Source of the DNA: Gymnopus androsaceus JB14
Lineage: Eukaryota > Basidiomycota > Agaricomycetes > Agaricales > Omphalotaceae
Length of the DNA stretch: 64,000 nt
Reading direction: 5' to 3'
NCBI GenBank assembly: GCA_009733575.1
Contig: ML769419.1
Span: 62,001 to 126,000, forward strand
Position 1 is the first letter of the stretch, and each line of letters begins with the position of its first letter. Of this stretch, positions 1 through 11,525 are shown in pieces. Below the pieces are notes generated by a model. It searched no databases, was not told where the DNA came from, and was given only the letters and a program-made list of their open reading frames with translations. The position numbers and the translations under genes are program-made.

Positions 1-175
1 GGAATAAAATTGGTGAAGGACTCGGGTCCTTTCGCAGCGGTGCTACTAAAGGGAATATGAGATGAACGTTTGCAGAAGCGCTGAAGGTCAAAGCTGTCTC
101 TATTAGAGATCACCACGTGCTCGTTCCCTGATTTTTTTCTGGCGCCTAATTCTCTTCATCTTCACCGGTCTGATC

Positions 176-1882
176 ATGGTGGTAAGTTTTATTCTCCCTC
201 CTACTATCATAATCTTACCTTGAAATATAGAAAATATCAGTACTGCAGCATGATCCCTCTTCTCATACAGCGACTCGACCTGGAGATCCTACTCCAGTAT
301 CTAGAAATCTAAATCCATTTAATGCATCCTTTCTCTCGTGCCCGAGAACGTACAAGAGCTTTGAAATGCCGCGAAAATGGACAGAATGTTTGCTAAACCA
401 TTTGTGGACGCATTGGAGGGCCATATTGACGCTGTAGAGGTGCTCGCAAAGCAAGGAGATTCAATATCGACTGTAGCAAGTGGCAGCTGGGATGGAGGTA
501 TGTGCGTGCCTCTGATGTACTTTTCCCGACTCTGAGTTGAATTTTCTTCTTTTTAGGCGTCTTGGTGCATAATTTGTCGCAGAGGACCCATTCTGGCTCG
601 AATGCCTCAGGCGCACAAAGGCAAAGTAACGGGTCTGTGCTTTGCTGATGACTCTCGGCTACTTCAGCTGTGGCGTAGACCGTAATGTGAAACTATGGAA
701 GATTGGATCCGTATGACATTCTACTTATGTTCGAATTGGACGAAGCTAACCATGAAATTTGCAGGATGAACCTATCAATGTATTCCCTGGCAAATCAGCT
801 TTCAAGTATGTAGCCTGTTTCCTACTTAATCGTCCTCCGAAACCTAACTGAACTGCCTCGAAGCTCAATAGACCACCAAAGATCATCATCACTCTTCGCA
901 ACTGCATCTACTCTTGTACAAGTATGGGATGAAACAAAGTCAGTTAATCGTCTTTCCTATCAAGTTATCGACCTAATATCTACAACAGGAGTGCACCCAT
1001 CTCAAATCTCACTTTCCCCACCTCCACCGAAACCATATCTTCAGTTCGCTTCAACCTAAGTGAATCATCCTATCCTTGCCTCTGTCGGGTCCGATCGCAC
1101 CTTTACCTTGTACGACATTCGAACAGGCAAAGCCGAGCGTCGAGTCGTCATGCAGATGCGTGCCAATGCTCTTTCATGGTCACCGACATTCCCCACGAAC
1201 ATCCTTTTAGCCTCCGAAGACCATAACCTTTACACGTTCGATATTCGACATCTTGCTTCGCCAAGCATGATTTACAAGGCCATGTAGCTGCAGTGAATGA
1301 GTTGCGATTGGTCGCCAACGGGAACAGAGTTTGTGTCTGGAGGGTGGGATCGTACAGTGCGGGTATGGCAAACGGGACAAGGTCATGCGCCAGAGGTGTA
1401 CCACACCAAGCGAATGCAGAGGTTGGTCAGGAACACTTGAATCCTCTCCGTCATTACTGACTTTTTTCCTAGAGTAACCTCTACACTTTTCACCACCGAT
1501 GCACGGTTCGTCTTGTCAGGCTCCGACGACGGAAATGTGCGGATATGGAAAGGAAAAGCATCGGAAAGGCTCGGAATCGTCACTGCGAGAGAAAGAGCGG
1601 CGATCGAGTACAGGAGCAGTCTGGTGGATCGCTGGAAGATGGACAAAGAGGTCGGAAAGGTCGCACGGTGAGTTTAATCATATTTGAATCTATCATTAAT
1701 TGATTTAATCTCGTTCAAGGACCCGTCATCTACCCAAACCGGTATACACTGCCAACAAACTCAAAAATACCATGCTCGAAGCGAGAAGAGTCAAGGAGGA
1801 AAGAAGAAGGAAACATACGCGTGCTGGCGAGAGCAAGCCCAAGGCAGAGCGGAAAAAGGTCGTTCTCGTGGAACAGAGCTGA
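176..1882 (+). CDS. SOF1: SOF1/DCAF13-like WD40 U3 snoRNP protein, frame interrupted
   Basis: SOF1 is a nucleolar WD40 protein of the U3 snoRNP/SSU processome needed for 18S rRNA maturation. Conceptual exons give the family order: a start at 176 (MV, then a 49-bp intron, then KISVLQHDP), an MDRMFAKPF block near 378, WD repeats, an LYDIRTGKAERRVVMQM block near 1110-1160, NLYTFDIRHL near 1230, and a Sof1 C-terminal domain (VYHTKRMQRV, then SERLGIVTARERAAIEYRSS) ending in a basic tail with TGA at 1880-1882. The frame slips by one base about seven times (near 322, 365, 591, 668, 1063, 1277 and 1297), mostly in short homopolymers, while the residues on both sides stay conserved. The region from 1440 to the stop is clean across one intron. 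Either sequence errors or a recent pseudogene; identity of the family is secure. Confidence 0.85.
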
Positions 1883-2088
1883 GGGAGGTATTTTCTATAC
1901 TTCTTCTGCAGTATATGTACCGCTGAGTATTCTGCTTATACGTCGAGGTACAGTTTATCATGATTTTTCCTGTATCCAAGTCGGGTTTCAAGGCCCTACG
2001 GTTTTCCAAACGGTGTGATTTCCTTGCGACCCGCGCTACCGGGGATTGTTCTTATGTCTGAGTCCAAAGTGCTCTCTTCGTAGAAATC

Positions 2089-2454
2089 ATGTTCAAACTT
2101 ACACTGGGATATCCACTGGCCATTTTGCCGGCTGCCGCCAAGTCGGTCGCCAAATGGGCAACGAATAGAATAGGGCTGTATCCTGAGGTAGGCATGTAGC
2201 ACATCGAACAATCATGCCACTGTAGCCTGTGCCTCCTATTTGATGCATCATCATGGATGCAGACCGAATTATATGGTTACCGCGTTTATCATCGACACGG
2301 ACGGCAACAGGCGCGACATGTTTCTCACATTTCCATCTGTGAATCATCATTTCGTTTTCTTTCCTCTCCTTCTAGGTCGTTTGTGGCAGCAAGCCTGCCC
2401 AGTCCATTCTTTTACCTTGCCTCCATTTGTTCAACTATACTCGGGCTGGATTAG
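2089..2454 (+). CDS. Possible small two-exon membrane protein
   Basis: A possible two-exon gene. Exon 1 (2089-2187, 33 codons) opens with a hydrophobic stretch (MFKLTLGYPLAILPAAAKSV) and ends at a GTAGGC donor. The intron closes at ...GATGCAG (2262), and exon 2 (2263-2454, 64 codons) continues in frame to a TAG, giving 96 aa with a second hydrophobic segment near the C-terminus. I do not recognise a family. The exon phases agree, but there is no other support, and it could be chance in the 650-bp interval between SOF1 and the seven-helix gene. Confidence 0.3.
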
Positions 2455-2528
2455 GTCGGGATACAGCTGGACAAGCTTTTGAAATGCTTTGTATCGCTTG
2501 AGCTATATAATCAATACGCACGCAATAG

Positions 2529-5117
2529 ATGGGAACCCTCTGCCTATCTCAGGCCTTGATTCTCCGTTGCGAGTCTTTAACTCAACTTGAAAATATCGCT
2601 CTCTTTATCCCTACTTGTGTGGAGGTCCTTTTCGCTTCGTCTTTGATCTTTCGGAAATGGCCTTCTGACCGGTGAGTGTCCCTCCCCCGTTCAAAGTCCG
2701 TCGCGTTGTCGACCGCTTAGTTTTGTTCCATAGGTGGCACCTTTTGTTGACATTTGAAGGCTGGGTCTATTTTGCACTGGCTTTGCTTGAACTGTTGTCG
2801 CACATTCTCCCCGCTGTGCGGGACGATCTAGAAGTTTTTAAGATTGTTGACATCGTTCTTGGTGAGTGATATTTACTCGGGGTTGCGCTATTTACTCATC
2901 GATCTTTTGCAGGCGCAACATCTTCTCTCCCTCTACTTTTGTACACTACATTTTTATGCCTTTTTACTTGCACAGAACTCTTGGATGGCCTACCTCACAA
3001 ACTGCAAAACTTTGGGAAATACGGGTTGGTTATGTGCATTCCCATCTTGCTGGCATTGAACGAATTAGCTTCTTTTATTGGAATTACCCATCGAAGTGAG
3101 TTTTCTGTGCGTCTTTTACCAACCTCGCAATAACACCCATGCCAGTCGTAAACTCGACGCTGGCAATCGGCTTTAGCAATGCGCACAGTAAAACGATTTG
3201 GACTTTTCTTACCGATTTTGATCTCGGCTTCATCACTTGTTATCAGTTTCTCAATTTTGCATTTGCATTTTTCCGGTTGGCCAAGGCGTTTTTAGAGCAG
3301 CAGCGGATAGAGTCTTCCGAGACGGACGAGATGGTTTTATTCAGGGGGACTGGTTGGGTCGCGTTTGGTATTCTGCTGGGTGCTGTAGAGACTTGCGTTG
3401 GGTTTATCTATCCGCAGTTTGGTTTGGTTTTAACCAGGAGGATTTTGCGGTTGCTAGGAAGGGCGTCGTTGGTTATTGGTATATTTAAAGGGTGCGTTTC
3501 CATAAAGGATGGGACTTTACCTGGGGGCTCATGATTCTACACAGACTGGACGTCTCCGAAGATTTCCAGATGGTACGCGAAGAAATTCTAGCTGGGACTG
3601 GAAAGCGATCCTTCCGAGGTTCTCGTATCCGCCCTCTAATATCAGATCCCCGCCTCTCCACATTCCGCCAGGTGTCTCCCGAAGCAACCCAAGCGGCACT
3701 CAATGCTTTCCGCGAGAAACAGCAACCACTCTCTCGTCCCCTCAGTATCGGCTCCCCCTCCTTTCCTCCCGGATCTCGCGTTACGGTTCATTTCGACGCC
3801 GCTTCAGGCCGTGCACCAACTCTCCAAATGCGGTTCTCTGGCCTTGAAATGCCTAATCCAGCCGAAATCGTGGAAACTGTCAAATCCCGTCCAGCGTCCG
3901 AATGGCTGTCTAGAGCTCCTTCGCAGAGTTCTTCATATTACGCCAACTCTACCATGACCCGCCAGACCAACGCTTTAGACATGCCCGACATGCCACCGCC
4001 TCCTGTAGCGTCATTGTCGACGTTTGAAGCTGCTGAACGCCAACCCGAACCTGAACGTGAACCTCTCCCTCAGCCAATCGTCGTACCCAATATCTTTACT
4101 CATTCCCGAGATATCTCCAACATGAGCATGAATTCTGGGTTCCAGGAATCTGTGAATTCAGTGGATTTCTCGATGACAGATTTGGCTTCCCAGTTCCCTG
4201 TCCCTGGGTTACCTCCTAATATCTCTCAGCAGGTTAGGGTACAGGCGATGCGGAACTCTTCTGGTTTGCGAAACTCTCTGGCTGTGGTCCCAGAGGCTTC
4301 GCCGAGGATGGAATCCTATGCTGCTGAAGGAAGAGGCAGAGATCGCAATTACAGCAACTCTCCTCGTCGGATGCCAAATCGAACTTCGGCTGTGTTGGCT
4401 CCAGCTCCTCTAGACCCGTTCACAGACGACGACACTCAGATTGGTGTTACTCTCCCAGCTCCTCTCCGAAATTCAGAGCATGCACGCCAAATGAGCCTCG
4501 CTCTTTCTTCCGCTCTCACTACAGACTCTTCGCTCTTTACACGTCCCCAATTTTCTCCCCAACCAGCGTCCTCTTTGATCACCTCTCCATCTACCGCCCA
4601 GACCGAGGATCCGTTCAAGTATGATCAGGTAGGGGCTGCGCGAGCCAGTGTCGTTCCTCCACTTCCGCCTGTACAGGAATACGTTGAGAGTCAGAGTCCA
4701 TCGAGCCTGTATTCCAATCATGACCGCGGAAAGAGCATGGAAACGCTTGATATATCGTGGCTCACGCGGCCTGGACCATCGATATCGGAGGAGTACGACG
4801 AAAGTGAGGACTTTACTGTTGAACGAGCAATGCGGAGAAAGATTTCCCCTGGGTCCAATAGCAGTAGACGTCGATCCCGTTCTGCACCGAGGATCAAGAG
4901 TATAGGCAAAGCACCGAGGAGGTATACACCTTCCCCGACTACATCGGCCAGTTATACGAGGGACAGTGTGTACGTAGAGCCAATTGCTATTCCGCCAAAG
5001 GGGCTGTATGGGTTTGCGAATGTCGAGTTAGAGCAGGGTAGTTTGAATGGTTCCATGATAAGTGGGCCGTTGAGAGATTCAGAGGTTTTTGGGAGATGGG
5101 GTGATTCTTTGAGATAG
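2529..5117 (+). CDS. Seven-transmembrane protein with long disordered C-terminal tail
   Basis: A five-exon gene. The start is 2529 (MGTLCLSQ). Introns are at 2672-2733, around 2862-2913, around 3091-3145, and 3492-3544; the last removes the apparent stop in the upstream frame and joins IFKG to LDVSEDF. The first about 320 residues carry seven hydrophobic helices (for example WVYFALALLELLSHIL, YGLVMCIPILLALNEL, FITCYQFLNFAFAFF, GWVAFGILLGAVETCVGF). The remaining about 520 residues are Ser/Pro/Arg-rich, low in hydrophobics and probably disordered, with basic Arg-Ser clusters near 4865-4890. This is the layout of a fungal seven-helix plasma- or endomembrane protein, but I cannot assign a ligand or named family. 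No frame damage is visible, in contrast to the genes on both sides. Confidence 0.75.
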
Positions 5118-5362
5118 ACTTTGATTATTTCGTTCCATGTGTGGTATTTTATGTATGTATACAGTACTAATAGTTGGATTGTATATACGTACCACCGAGC
5201 TTTATGTAGTCAACCCGATTGTTTTCCCGTACGAAATAAGCGCTCAGCCTCAACAGCTTCTTTTCGTTCTTGCACTATCTATCTATTACTACGTGTCGAG
5301 GTTAGAGATAGTTTTCCAGACTATTTTTTACTATCAAACTCTGAATCCGTTTCAAGCTCTAG

Positions 5363-7029
5363 ATGGCTCCCGCGCAGGTTGACGCACCACCTTTGTGCTC
5401 AAAGTGCCAAAATCCCGCTTTCAAACCGCGCGTTAACGTGAATTCTTCGGAATTATACATGAAATTCCGTTCAGAGTCTGGTCCGTTCGCGCTCAAAACT
5501 CAGGAGGTGGACGATATCATTCTCTTATGCGACAGAGATCTGGAGGACTACGAAGCCGAGGTGATGCGTCTGCAGGCCCAAATCTTGTTCGTCCAGGGGC
5601 AGCAGACGCGATTGCGGAACCACAAAACCAAAATTCTCTCCCTTAATTCCCCCATCCGGAAGCTTCCCAATGAGGTCCTGGCCTTGATTTTCGATTACGC
5701 CTGCGAGTGGAATGTTCTTCAGGAATTCCCGTGGACCTTCGACGAAGAAGCGCAAACCAAGCTAACATTGCCTATCATCACCTACCTTCCAGCACTCTCC
5801 CTCAGTTCCACTTGCTCTCGATGGCGGTCGGTGGCTAAATCATCTCCTAGTTTATGGTCTAGACTCAAATTGGAGATCTCAGCGAAATACGCGGAGCCTG
5901 GGGTGCTTGACGCCTTTATCGCTGCCGTTGATCTCTTCCTCGTGTGCTCTAACCAAAATCCTCTTGAGATTGATTTGGATATCCGAGGCGAATCAGAGCA
6001 CCGCTCCCTTGCGCTGGACCTTCTCATGCAACACAGTCAGCGATGGAAAACCTTTTCCTATAACGGCTCCTATACCATCGCTACTCATCTCGATTACCAC
6101 TCCAGTCAGAATTTCTCCCGCCTGGAAAGTTTGCAAATCCATGAGGCTCCTTCCGTCGCTGAAGACCTGGACATTTTTCAGGAGACGCCAAAACTTCGAA
6201 AGCTTTTAGCAGGCAACTGTTTGGTATCCCAGATTCCATGGACTCAGGTCACTGAGCTCGAATTTTGGATCTTTCATGATCAACTGGACAGGATTCTGGA
6301 TACCTGTCCGAACCTTGTTCTGCTGGAACTTTGGGAAGCCAGGGAGGCTTCTACGATATCTCCATGCATTCCTCCCAAAACTTCAAAAACAATTGACACT
6401 CTCCGCATCATTGTTGATGACTCTGACCTTCCACAGGGCTTACTAGATGTAACCTTATCATCTTTTACATTCCCTGCTTTGAACGAGCTTCACATTGAAA
6501 GCAATTCAAGCCGAAAGACCTATGACCGAAAGTGGCCCAAAGACTTGTTCGCTACCTTTCTGTCTAGATCATCCTGCAAACTGACTACATTTGTCATTCA
6601 TGGGGTCGGGCTTACTGATGCAGACCTCAGCTCTGCCCTTCAGCTTCTCCCATCTCTAACAACTCTCGACATCAGTGATTATGAAGCTTTACCCAAAATC
6701 AATCCTATAACATCAGATTTTATCTCGAGCCTCCACAGCTCTTCTCAGAACAAACTTGCCAGATCCAATTCGATTGTCATTCCAAAGCTTTGCAACCTTG
6801 AACTGGATGTCAGTGGTATTGATTTCTCGTCAGCATGGTTTCATCGCGCTGGTATCCACATCCACAGTTTGCAGAGACAGTTGAAGTCGACTGTCTACGA
6901 TCAGTGGTGTTGCGATTCCGTGAACGAGAAGTAGACCAAACGATTCATCGGCCTCTGCAGTATTTGGATAAAATGGGACTCATGGTTGTCGTTCGGGGAA
7001 TAAATGGTACGTACAAGCTTTTTCGCTGA
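5363..7029 (+). CDS. F-box protein (substrate adaptor), one frameshift near the C-terminus
   Basis: A typical agaricomycete F-box protein. An N-terminal Cys pair (CSKC near residue 13) is followed by a coiled-coil segment (VMRLQAQILFVQGQQTRLRNHK), then the F-box (SPIRKLPNEVLALIFDYAC, ending in CSRWRSVAKSSPSLWSRL), then a leucine-rich region of irregular LRR-like repeats. Such proteins bind Skp1 through the F-box and recruit targets to SCF ubiquitin ligases. The frame opened at 5363 stops at 6934, but from about 6830 the neighbouring frame carries what looks like the genuine tail (LRSVVLRFREREVDQ...), as if one base were missing or extra in a TTTC run. The start is supported because its 5' flank and first about 45 codons recur at 8213-8445. 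Confidence 0.8.
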
Positions 7030-8212
7030 TGTCAATTGGTTTATTACTCACCGATTATCATGTTAGGGATGCCCCAGTCATGACCATGAATAGAATGGTT
7101 ATCGCGCTTTGGGGTGGGCATGGATGCTGAACGCTGAGTGATAAGCTTTGACTAGATATTGACAAGGGTGGTCTCGAGGCGGGAATAAGTTGATAGATGG
7201 GTAGGCACGAGTATTCTCAGCCTTTGTCCGCTTCAAGCATCTTGTACCGGGAGCTTGGTCTTCGACATGTAATGAGCTTGTTGAACTTTGAGCTGAGACT
7301 ATCATGACTCGTGTACGTTGTGTGGAGGAATCTGAGTCCTGTCCTTGTCGGTTGTAGGGAGGATTCTGACTTCGTTCCCAGACTGATGGCGGCGACGGTG
7401 GATATTTCTCTCTGATTTTCGCTCGAACCTCAAGAGCATTAGATCACTCAGGTGTTTGGTTGAAGTAGTGAACTTGACTCGTGAACGTTATGGTTGTGGA
7501 ATCGAGGCTGAGTCCTTGTCGTCGTGGATGTCGAGGAGAGCCGACAACGAGGCTGAAGCTGCGTCTCTTGCAGGCTATTCGAACCTCAAAAGTTCCAATA
7601 AACAGGAAGAGAGAAGCTTGTGCCAGAAGAGGATAAAGGAACCTGTAGCCTACTTTAAATTTCTCTGATTGGCCGCGACGGTTTCTAAAAGCAGTGATTC
7701 TTTTTTTGCTGCTTTTGATTCAGTGGTCACTTGCACTCAGCAGTGTTAGCTCGTTTTTGACTCACCCATCTCAAGCCCCTCATTGACGTTTGACTTTGTT
7801 TTTTTATTCGTTATTTTTTATAGGAGCATCTCACTGACTTGGTCAGCTCTAGGCGAACCTTGAACCTGACTTATAGTGCGGAGTCAAAATCTGCTAGTAA
7901 TTTTAGAGCCTCCCACTAGGCCTAAAACAGTCTCCTCTAAGAGATCGGCGTTACAAATGTAAGAAACCTCGTTAGAGGTTAATTTTTGTCAACCTCTAGG
8001 CTCTTAGAGGGATTGGTCACCAAACTAGCCTCCCACTAGGGAAATGTTTTATGCATATCCGCTTTGTGTGGAGCAGTTGTTATGAGTCAAAACAATGTGT
8101 ACACATAATGGTGAAAATAGCTTCTAGATTTCACTGGCATTTATTCATTGAATTATTTCATCAAGTTGCGTTTAGGGTCGAAGCCTGATCCCCCTGCACC
8201 GTAAGTTCTTTT
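7030..8212. other. Gene-poor interval with diverged direct repeats and short hairpins
   Basis: No convincing gene. A diverged direct repeat is seen at about 7303-7440 and 7475-7592: both contain GACTCGTG-ACGTT, a GAGTCC..TTGTCG block and TCGAACCTCAA. The reading frame at 7456-7668 lies in it and shows no protein family. Farther right, 7905-8045 holds two copies of GCCTCCCACTAGG (near 7910 and 8032) and inverted pieces (CCTCTAAGAG near 7934 against CTCTTAGAGG near 8009; AACCTC-GTTA-GAGGTT near 7967). Confidence 0.4.
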
Positions 8213-8472
8213 TATTCTCCTATCTATCTACCTATCACTACGCGTCGAGGTTAGATAGTTTTCCAGCTTCCGTTTCGTCAATCCGTCTCAAGTTCTAGAT
8301 GCCTTCCGCGCCGGCTGACGCACCACCTTTGCGCTCAAGGTGTCAAAATCCCGCTTTCAAACCGCGCGTTAACGTGAACTCTTCGGAGCTATACACGAAA
8401 TTCCGTTCAGAGTCCCGTCCGTTCGCGCTCAAAACTCACGGGCAGTGGTTTGCGCCGTGGATTCGCATATAA
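8213..8472 (+). pseudogene. Truncated duplicate of the F-box gene promoter and 5' coding end
   Basis: This stretch repeats the 5' flank and first about 45 codons of the F-box gene at 5363. The shared flank includes the ACTACGYGTCGAGGTTAGA block, and translation from the ATG at 8299 gives ADAPPL, then the NPAFKPRVNVNSSELY block, then KFRSES and PFALKT, matching the parent with scattered substitutions. Similarity ends abruptly after LKT; a 12-residue unrelated tail runs to TAA at 8470-8472. The first Cys of the parental CSKC pair is Arg here. The F-box and all downstream parts are missing, so it is a duplicated fragment. Its right edge abuts the carboxylesterase tandem duplication, which suggests a rearrangement breakpoint. 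Confidence 0.8.
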
Positions 8473-8670
8473 TGAATGACCTGGGGATGAAGATTGGTTA
8501 CATGGCGAGCACTGCGATATATAATATTTGCATATTTGATTCATCTGCACATTCAAGCTGTCATCTTACATTCACAACCATACTTAGTATACAGGATACG
8601 GAGTCGCCGTGATTGCCCGTCCCACGTATTCTTTCTTTCTCTTCCCCGTCCGAGCTCACCGAGCACTCCC

Positions 8671-11040
8671 TTACAGAGAGCGCCTGTGATCGAAGGTAAG
8701 TGGCATCGAGTTGATAAAATCGGTCTGCTTCTTGCGATAATTGTCTGGAATGAGGGTCATGTTGTCACCGTTTAGTTGGATCAAGACCTAGAATAAATAT
8801 GTTCTGTGATGTACCCTATTTTGGAAGAACATAACGCACTTGATTTTGAGAAGTGTACTGCTCCCATGTAGGACCTGTGTGATTGGGACATTCAGTCAAG
8901 ACGAGGGTGGTCGGATCATGGGATTCGCTCACGGGGAGAGCCCTTTCCATCGTTTGGATCCAAGCTCGTGGCAAATGAAACCCAGTAATCAATCATCGCC
9001 GTGCTCAACACACTGTCAGACTCAGTGGGGTTTTCCACAGTGCCATAGACGTAGGGAATTTCTGATTCATGAGATACTTTGAAACAAACGAGTGAGTGCT
9101 ATCTTGACCTTTTTATACCAAGGCTCACCTCCGAGGAAAGGTGGATTCTCGGGTTGTGGTTGCGTGAAGAGATACCCAAAAGTCTTAACTCCTGCGTTGC
9201 TTGCTGTTTGTATCCATAATCTTCGCTGCGACTGGAAACTTACATCTCCGTCTAATTCAAGGCCAAAGAATCGACTTTTGAAAATAAGAATCCAAGTGTG
9301 GAACCTCACCAATTGCGGCAGCTCTGTAATGAAGAGGGCAGTACGTAGGGACTGTAAGCGGAAGAGTATGAAGGAGGAAGAGGCGATTATACCTTTTATA
9401 ACCTGGGCTCAGACCGAAGGTGTCGTTTCCGGTATTGAAAGGTGATCCTAAAGCGGGGATATCTGGATATAATCGCAACAGCTCCGCTGCTGCAGTTTTT
9501 ACCTGAGATTCCGAGACGGATGCTGCGGTCGGAGGCGAGAAATTCGCCACAATTATGTCTTCGATAAGTTCCGTAGTATAATTACCGGTAGGTGGGGTGA
9601 AAAGGGTACCTGTTTACGAGCCAGGCAAGTCGCTCATCGTATACAATGGGAAAAGAAGGAAATGATATCAAACCTTCATCTAGATTCGTTCCAGATATGA
9701 ATGGTATCTTTGCAAAAATCCCTTTCCCGAATAGCACTGATGGAAGCTCGGGTAAAAATCCGTCCAATCCATCGATAGTCAGACTCCAGGGAAGGATGGA
9801 AGGAGATTCGTTCTGAGCAATAACTAGGCCGTCGAAAATGGCTGTAGTGTTGACAGATCTCAAACACTCGAATGTGTTATCCGTGGAGGAAAGATTCTCG
9901 CATCCAGGAACCCCAGCGACAAAATTGTCCCAGTCGACTCGCCGATGCTGAGCGTCGAAGATAAGAGCTGATGGCGCAGACCCAGATTCAAATATCTGTA
10001 AATGTTGAGTATCAGGAATGGCCGACTTCATGAACACCAACTTACAGCTGCTCTAGCAAAGTTGGAGAAATTGGGATTGAGGAGCTGGACAGCTGTCATA
10101 ATTGCACCCGCGCTCTGTCCAAACACTGTGACCTTGCCTGTGTATTTTTTATAAAACATCATTGCATCTCTGGAACACCAGTTAAGATGATACACGTACT
10201 TTTATCACCGCCAAACGCGCCTATATTCTCTTGTACCCATGCTAGTGCTGTGATTTGATCGCTTAGAGCCAGGTTTAGAACCTTTCGATCGGCTGCCTCT
10301 TGTCCTCGCGGGAATCCCAGAGGGCCCAGTCGATAGTTGAAGTTGACATAGATGATGGGGGTTCCCTGTATCAATGAAGATTTGCAAAGAAATGCGTCAG
10401 TGAGAGACGTGAGAAGTGTGAAAGGTGACAACACACCCGAGCAACACTCTGTGCTACAATTGCGCTTGCGTTGAACTCAGTCGATGAACCTTCATCAAAT
10501 CCCCCGCCATACGTCCTGCATTTAAAGGATAAGCGTTAGTTTCAAAAGTCCTGGTATGGATGCTCACCAGAACATGACCGGCAGTGAGTCATTGGATGTT
10601 ACTCCCGATGGCCGAAACACGTTTATCGTCAAACAATCCTCTGAGAGCTCTGAAACAGGGACACCCTGGAGTACGGTGAGGATGTACTGTAGAACTGATT
10701 GAAATAGTAAATGTAAACTTACTTCTTGCAAACAAGAAAATCCGAAATTTCTTGCATCGAATTCGGCGGCATCAAAACTTGTTTTTATGACTGGTCGTTG
10801 AAGGCGCAGGGCTCCAAGAGGTGGCTCCGCGAAGGGGATACCTATAAGCTAGGGTTCGTAAATTTTGAAAAATGCAATGAGCCGTAGATATTCCACCTCC
10901 AAAGAAATCTTGATTCAAAAGCGTCACATCTCTTCCTATCAATGTAGTGTTTCCTAATTGAACTGTGGAGATGCGGCACGTACACCTGTAGTTGCAAGAG
11001 CCAGAGGGATCAAACAACTCAGACCTTGAGCAGCGAACAT
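8671..11040 (-). CDS. Secreted type-B carboxylesterase/lipase, copy A, N-terminal frameshift
   Basis: A fungal type-B carboxylesterase (alpha/beta-hydrolase of the cholinesterase/Candida rugosa lipase family), expected to cleave ester bonds outside the cell. The start at 11040 gives a signal-like N-terminus ([22 protein letters not shown]). In order there follow [24 protein letters not shown], the oxyanion-hole region [10 protein letters not shown], the nucleophile elbow GQSAG (around 10115), the LDEG region and the C-terminus [10 protein letters not shown] with TAA at 8673-8671. About nine small introns match copy B. One base is missing relative to copy B in the codons after ASPQ (near 10968), which would stop translation after about 30 residues; the rest of the frame is preserved. 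Either a young pseudogene or a base-level sequence error. Confidence 0.8.
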
Positions 11041-11107
11041 CTTGATGCTCCTTTGGAACTTACGCTCTCTTCAAATACTCTTTTCGCCAGTCAGCTGTTC
11101 ATTGCAT

Positions 11108-11525
11108 AATGAGAAATTTCAAGTGGGCGTGTCTGAACTTTTGCCATTCCTATGAACGCGTCACTGGGCAAATTGGACGAATACCACGGCCTTCACTGAA
11201 AGGTAAATTTTGACATAGCGACAAATACATCTATATCCAAAAGTGATCCCGATTGGCCACACATGAAGCCCAGATCGAAGAGCGAAGGGCAGTTTTGCTC
11301 TGAGAGCTTTACGCCTTTCCGGATGGTCGGAGTCACGCCGGCGCAATAGCCAAACCACCCTAGCGGCCTAGCCGAACCTCAACTCTCTTACTCTTTCTCG
11401 CTATGGCGTCGCGAACTCAGATCTCTCGGGATTTTCCAGAATCCGAACAACTCATCGTTAACCTGTGAGTCGCTGATGAATGGATTAAGAAGAATCTCGG
11501 AGCTCGAAGTTCTCCTGGACCGGTC
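11108..11525. other. Spacer between the duplicated esterase units
   Basis: Unique spacer of about 420 bp. It contains a 25-base segment (TTCACTGAAAGGTAAATTTTGACA-like, near 11190) that recurs with two changes near 14537, beyond unit B. A short open frame from 11403 (MASRTQISRDFPESEQLIVNL) ends after 21 codons. I see no supported gene. Confidence 0.35.

Noticed and set aside
8840..9445. Plus-strand frames repeated at 11860-12366
   Set aside because: Their repetition only reflects the tandem esterase duplication; the real coding strand is minus.
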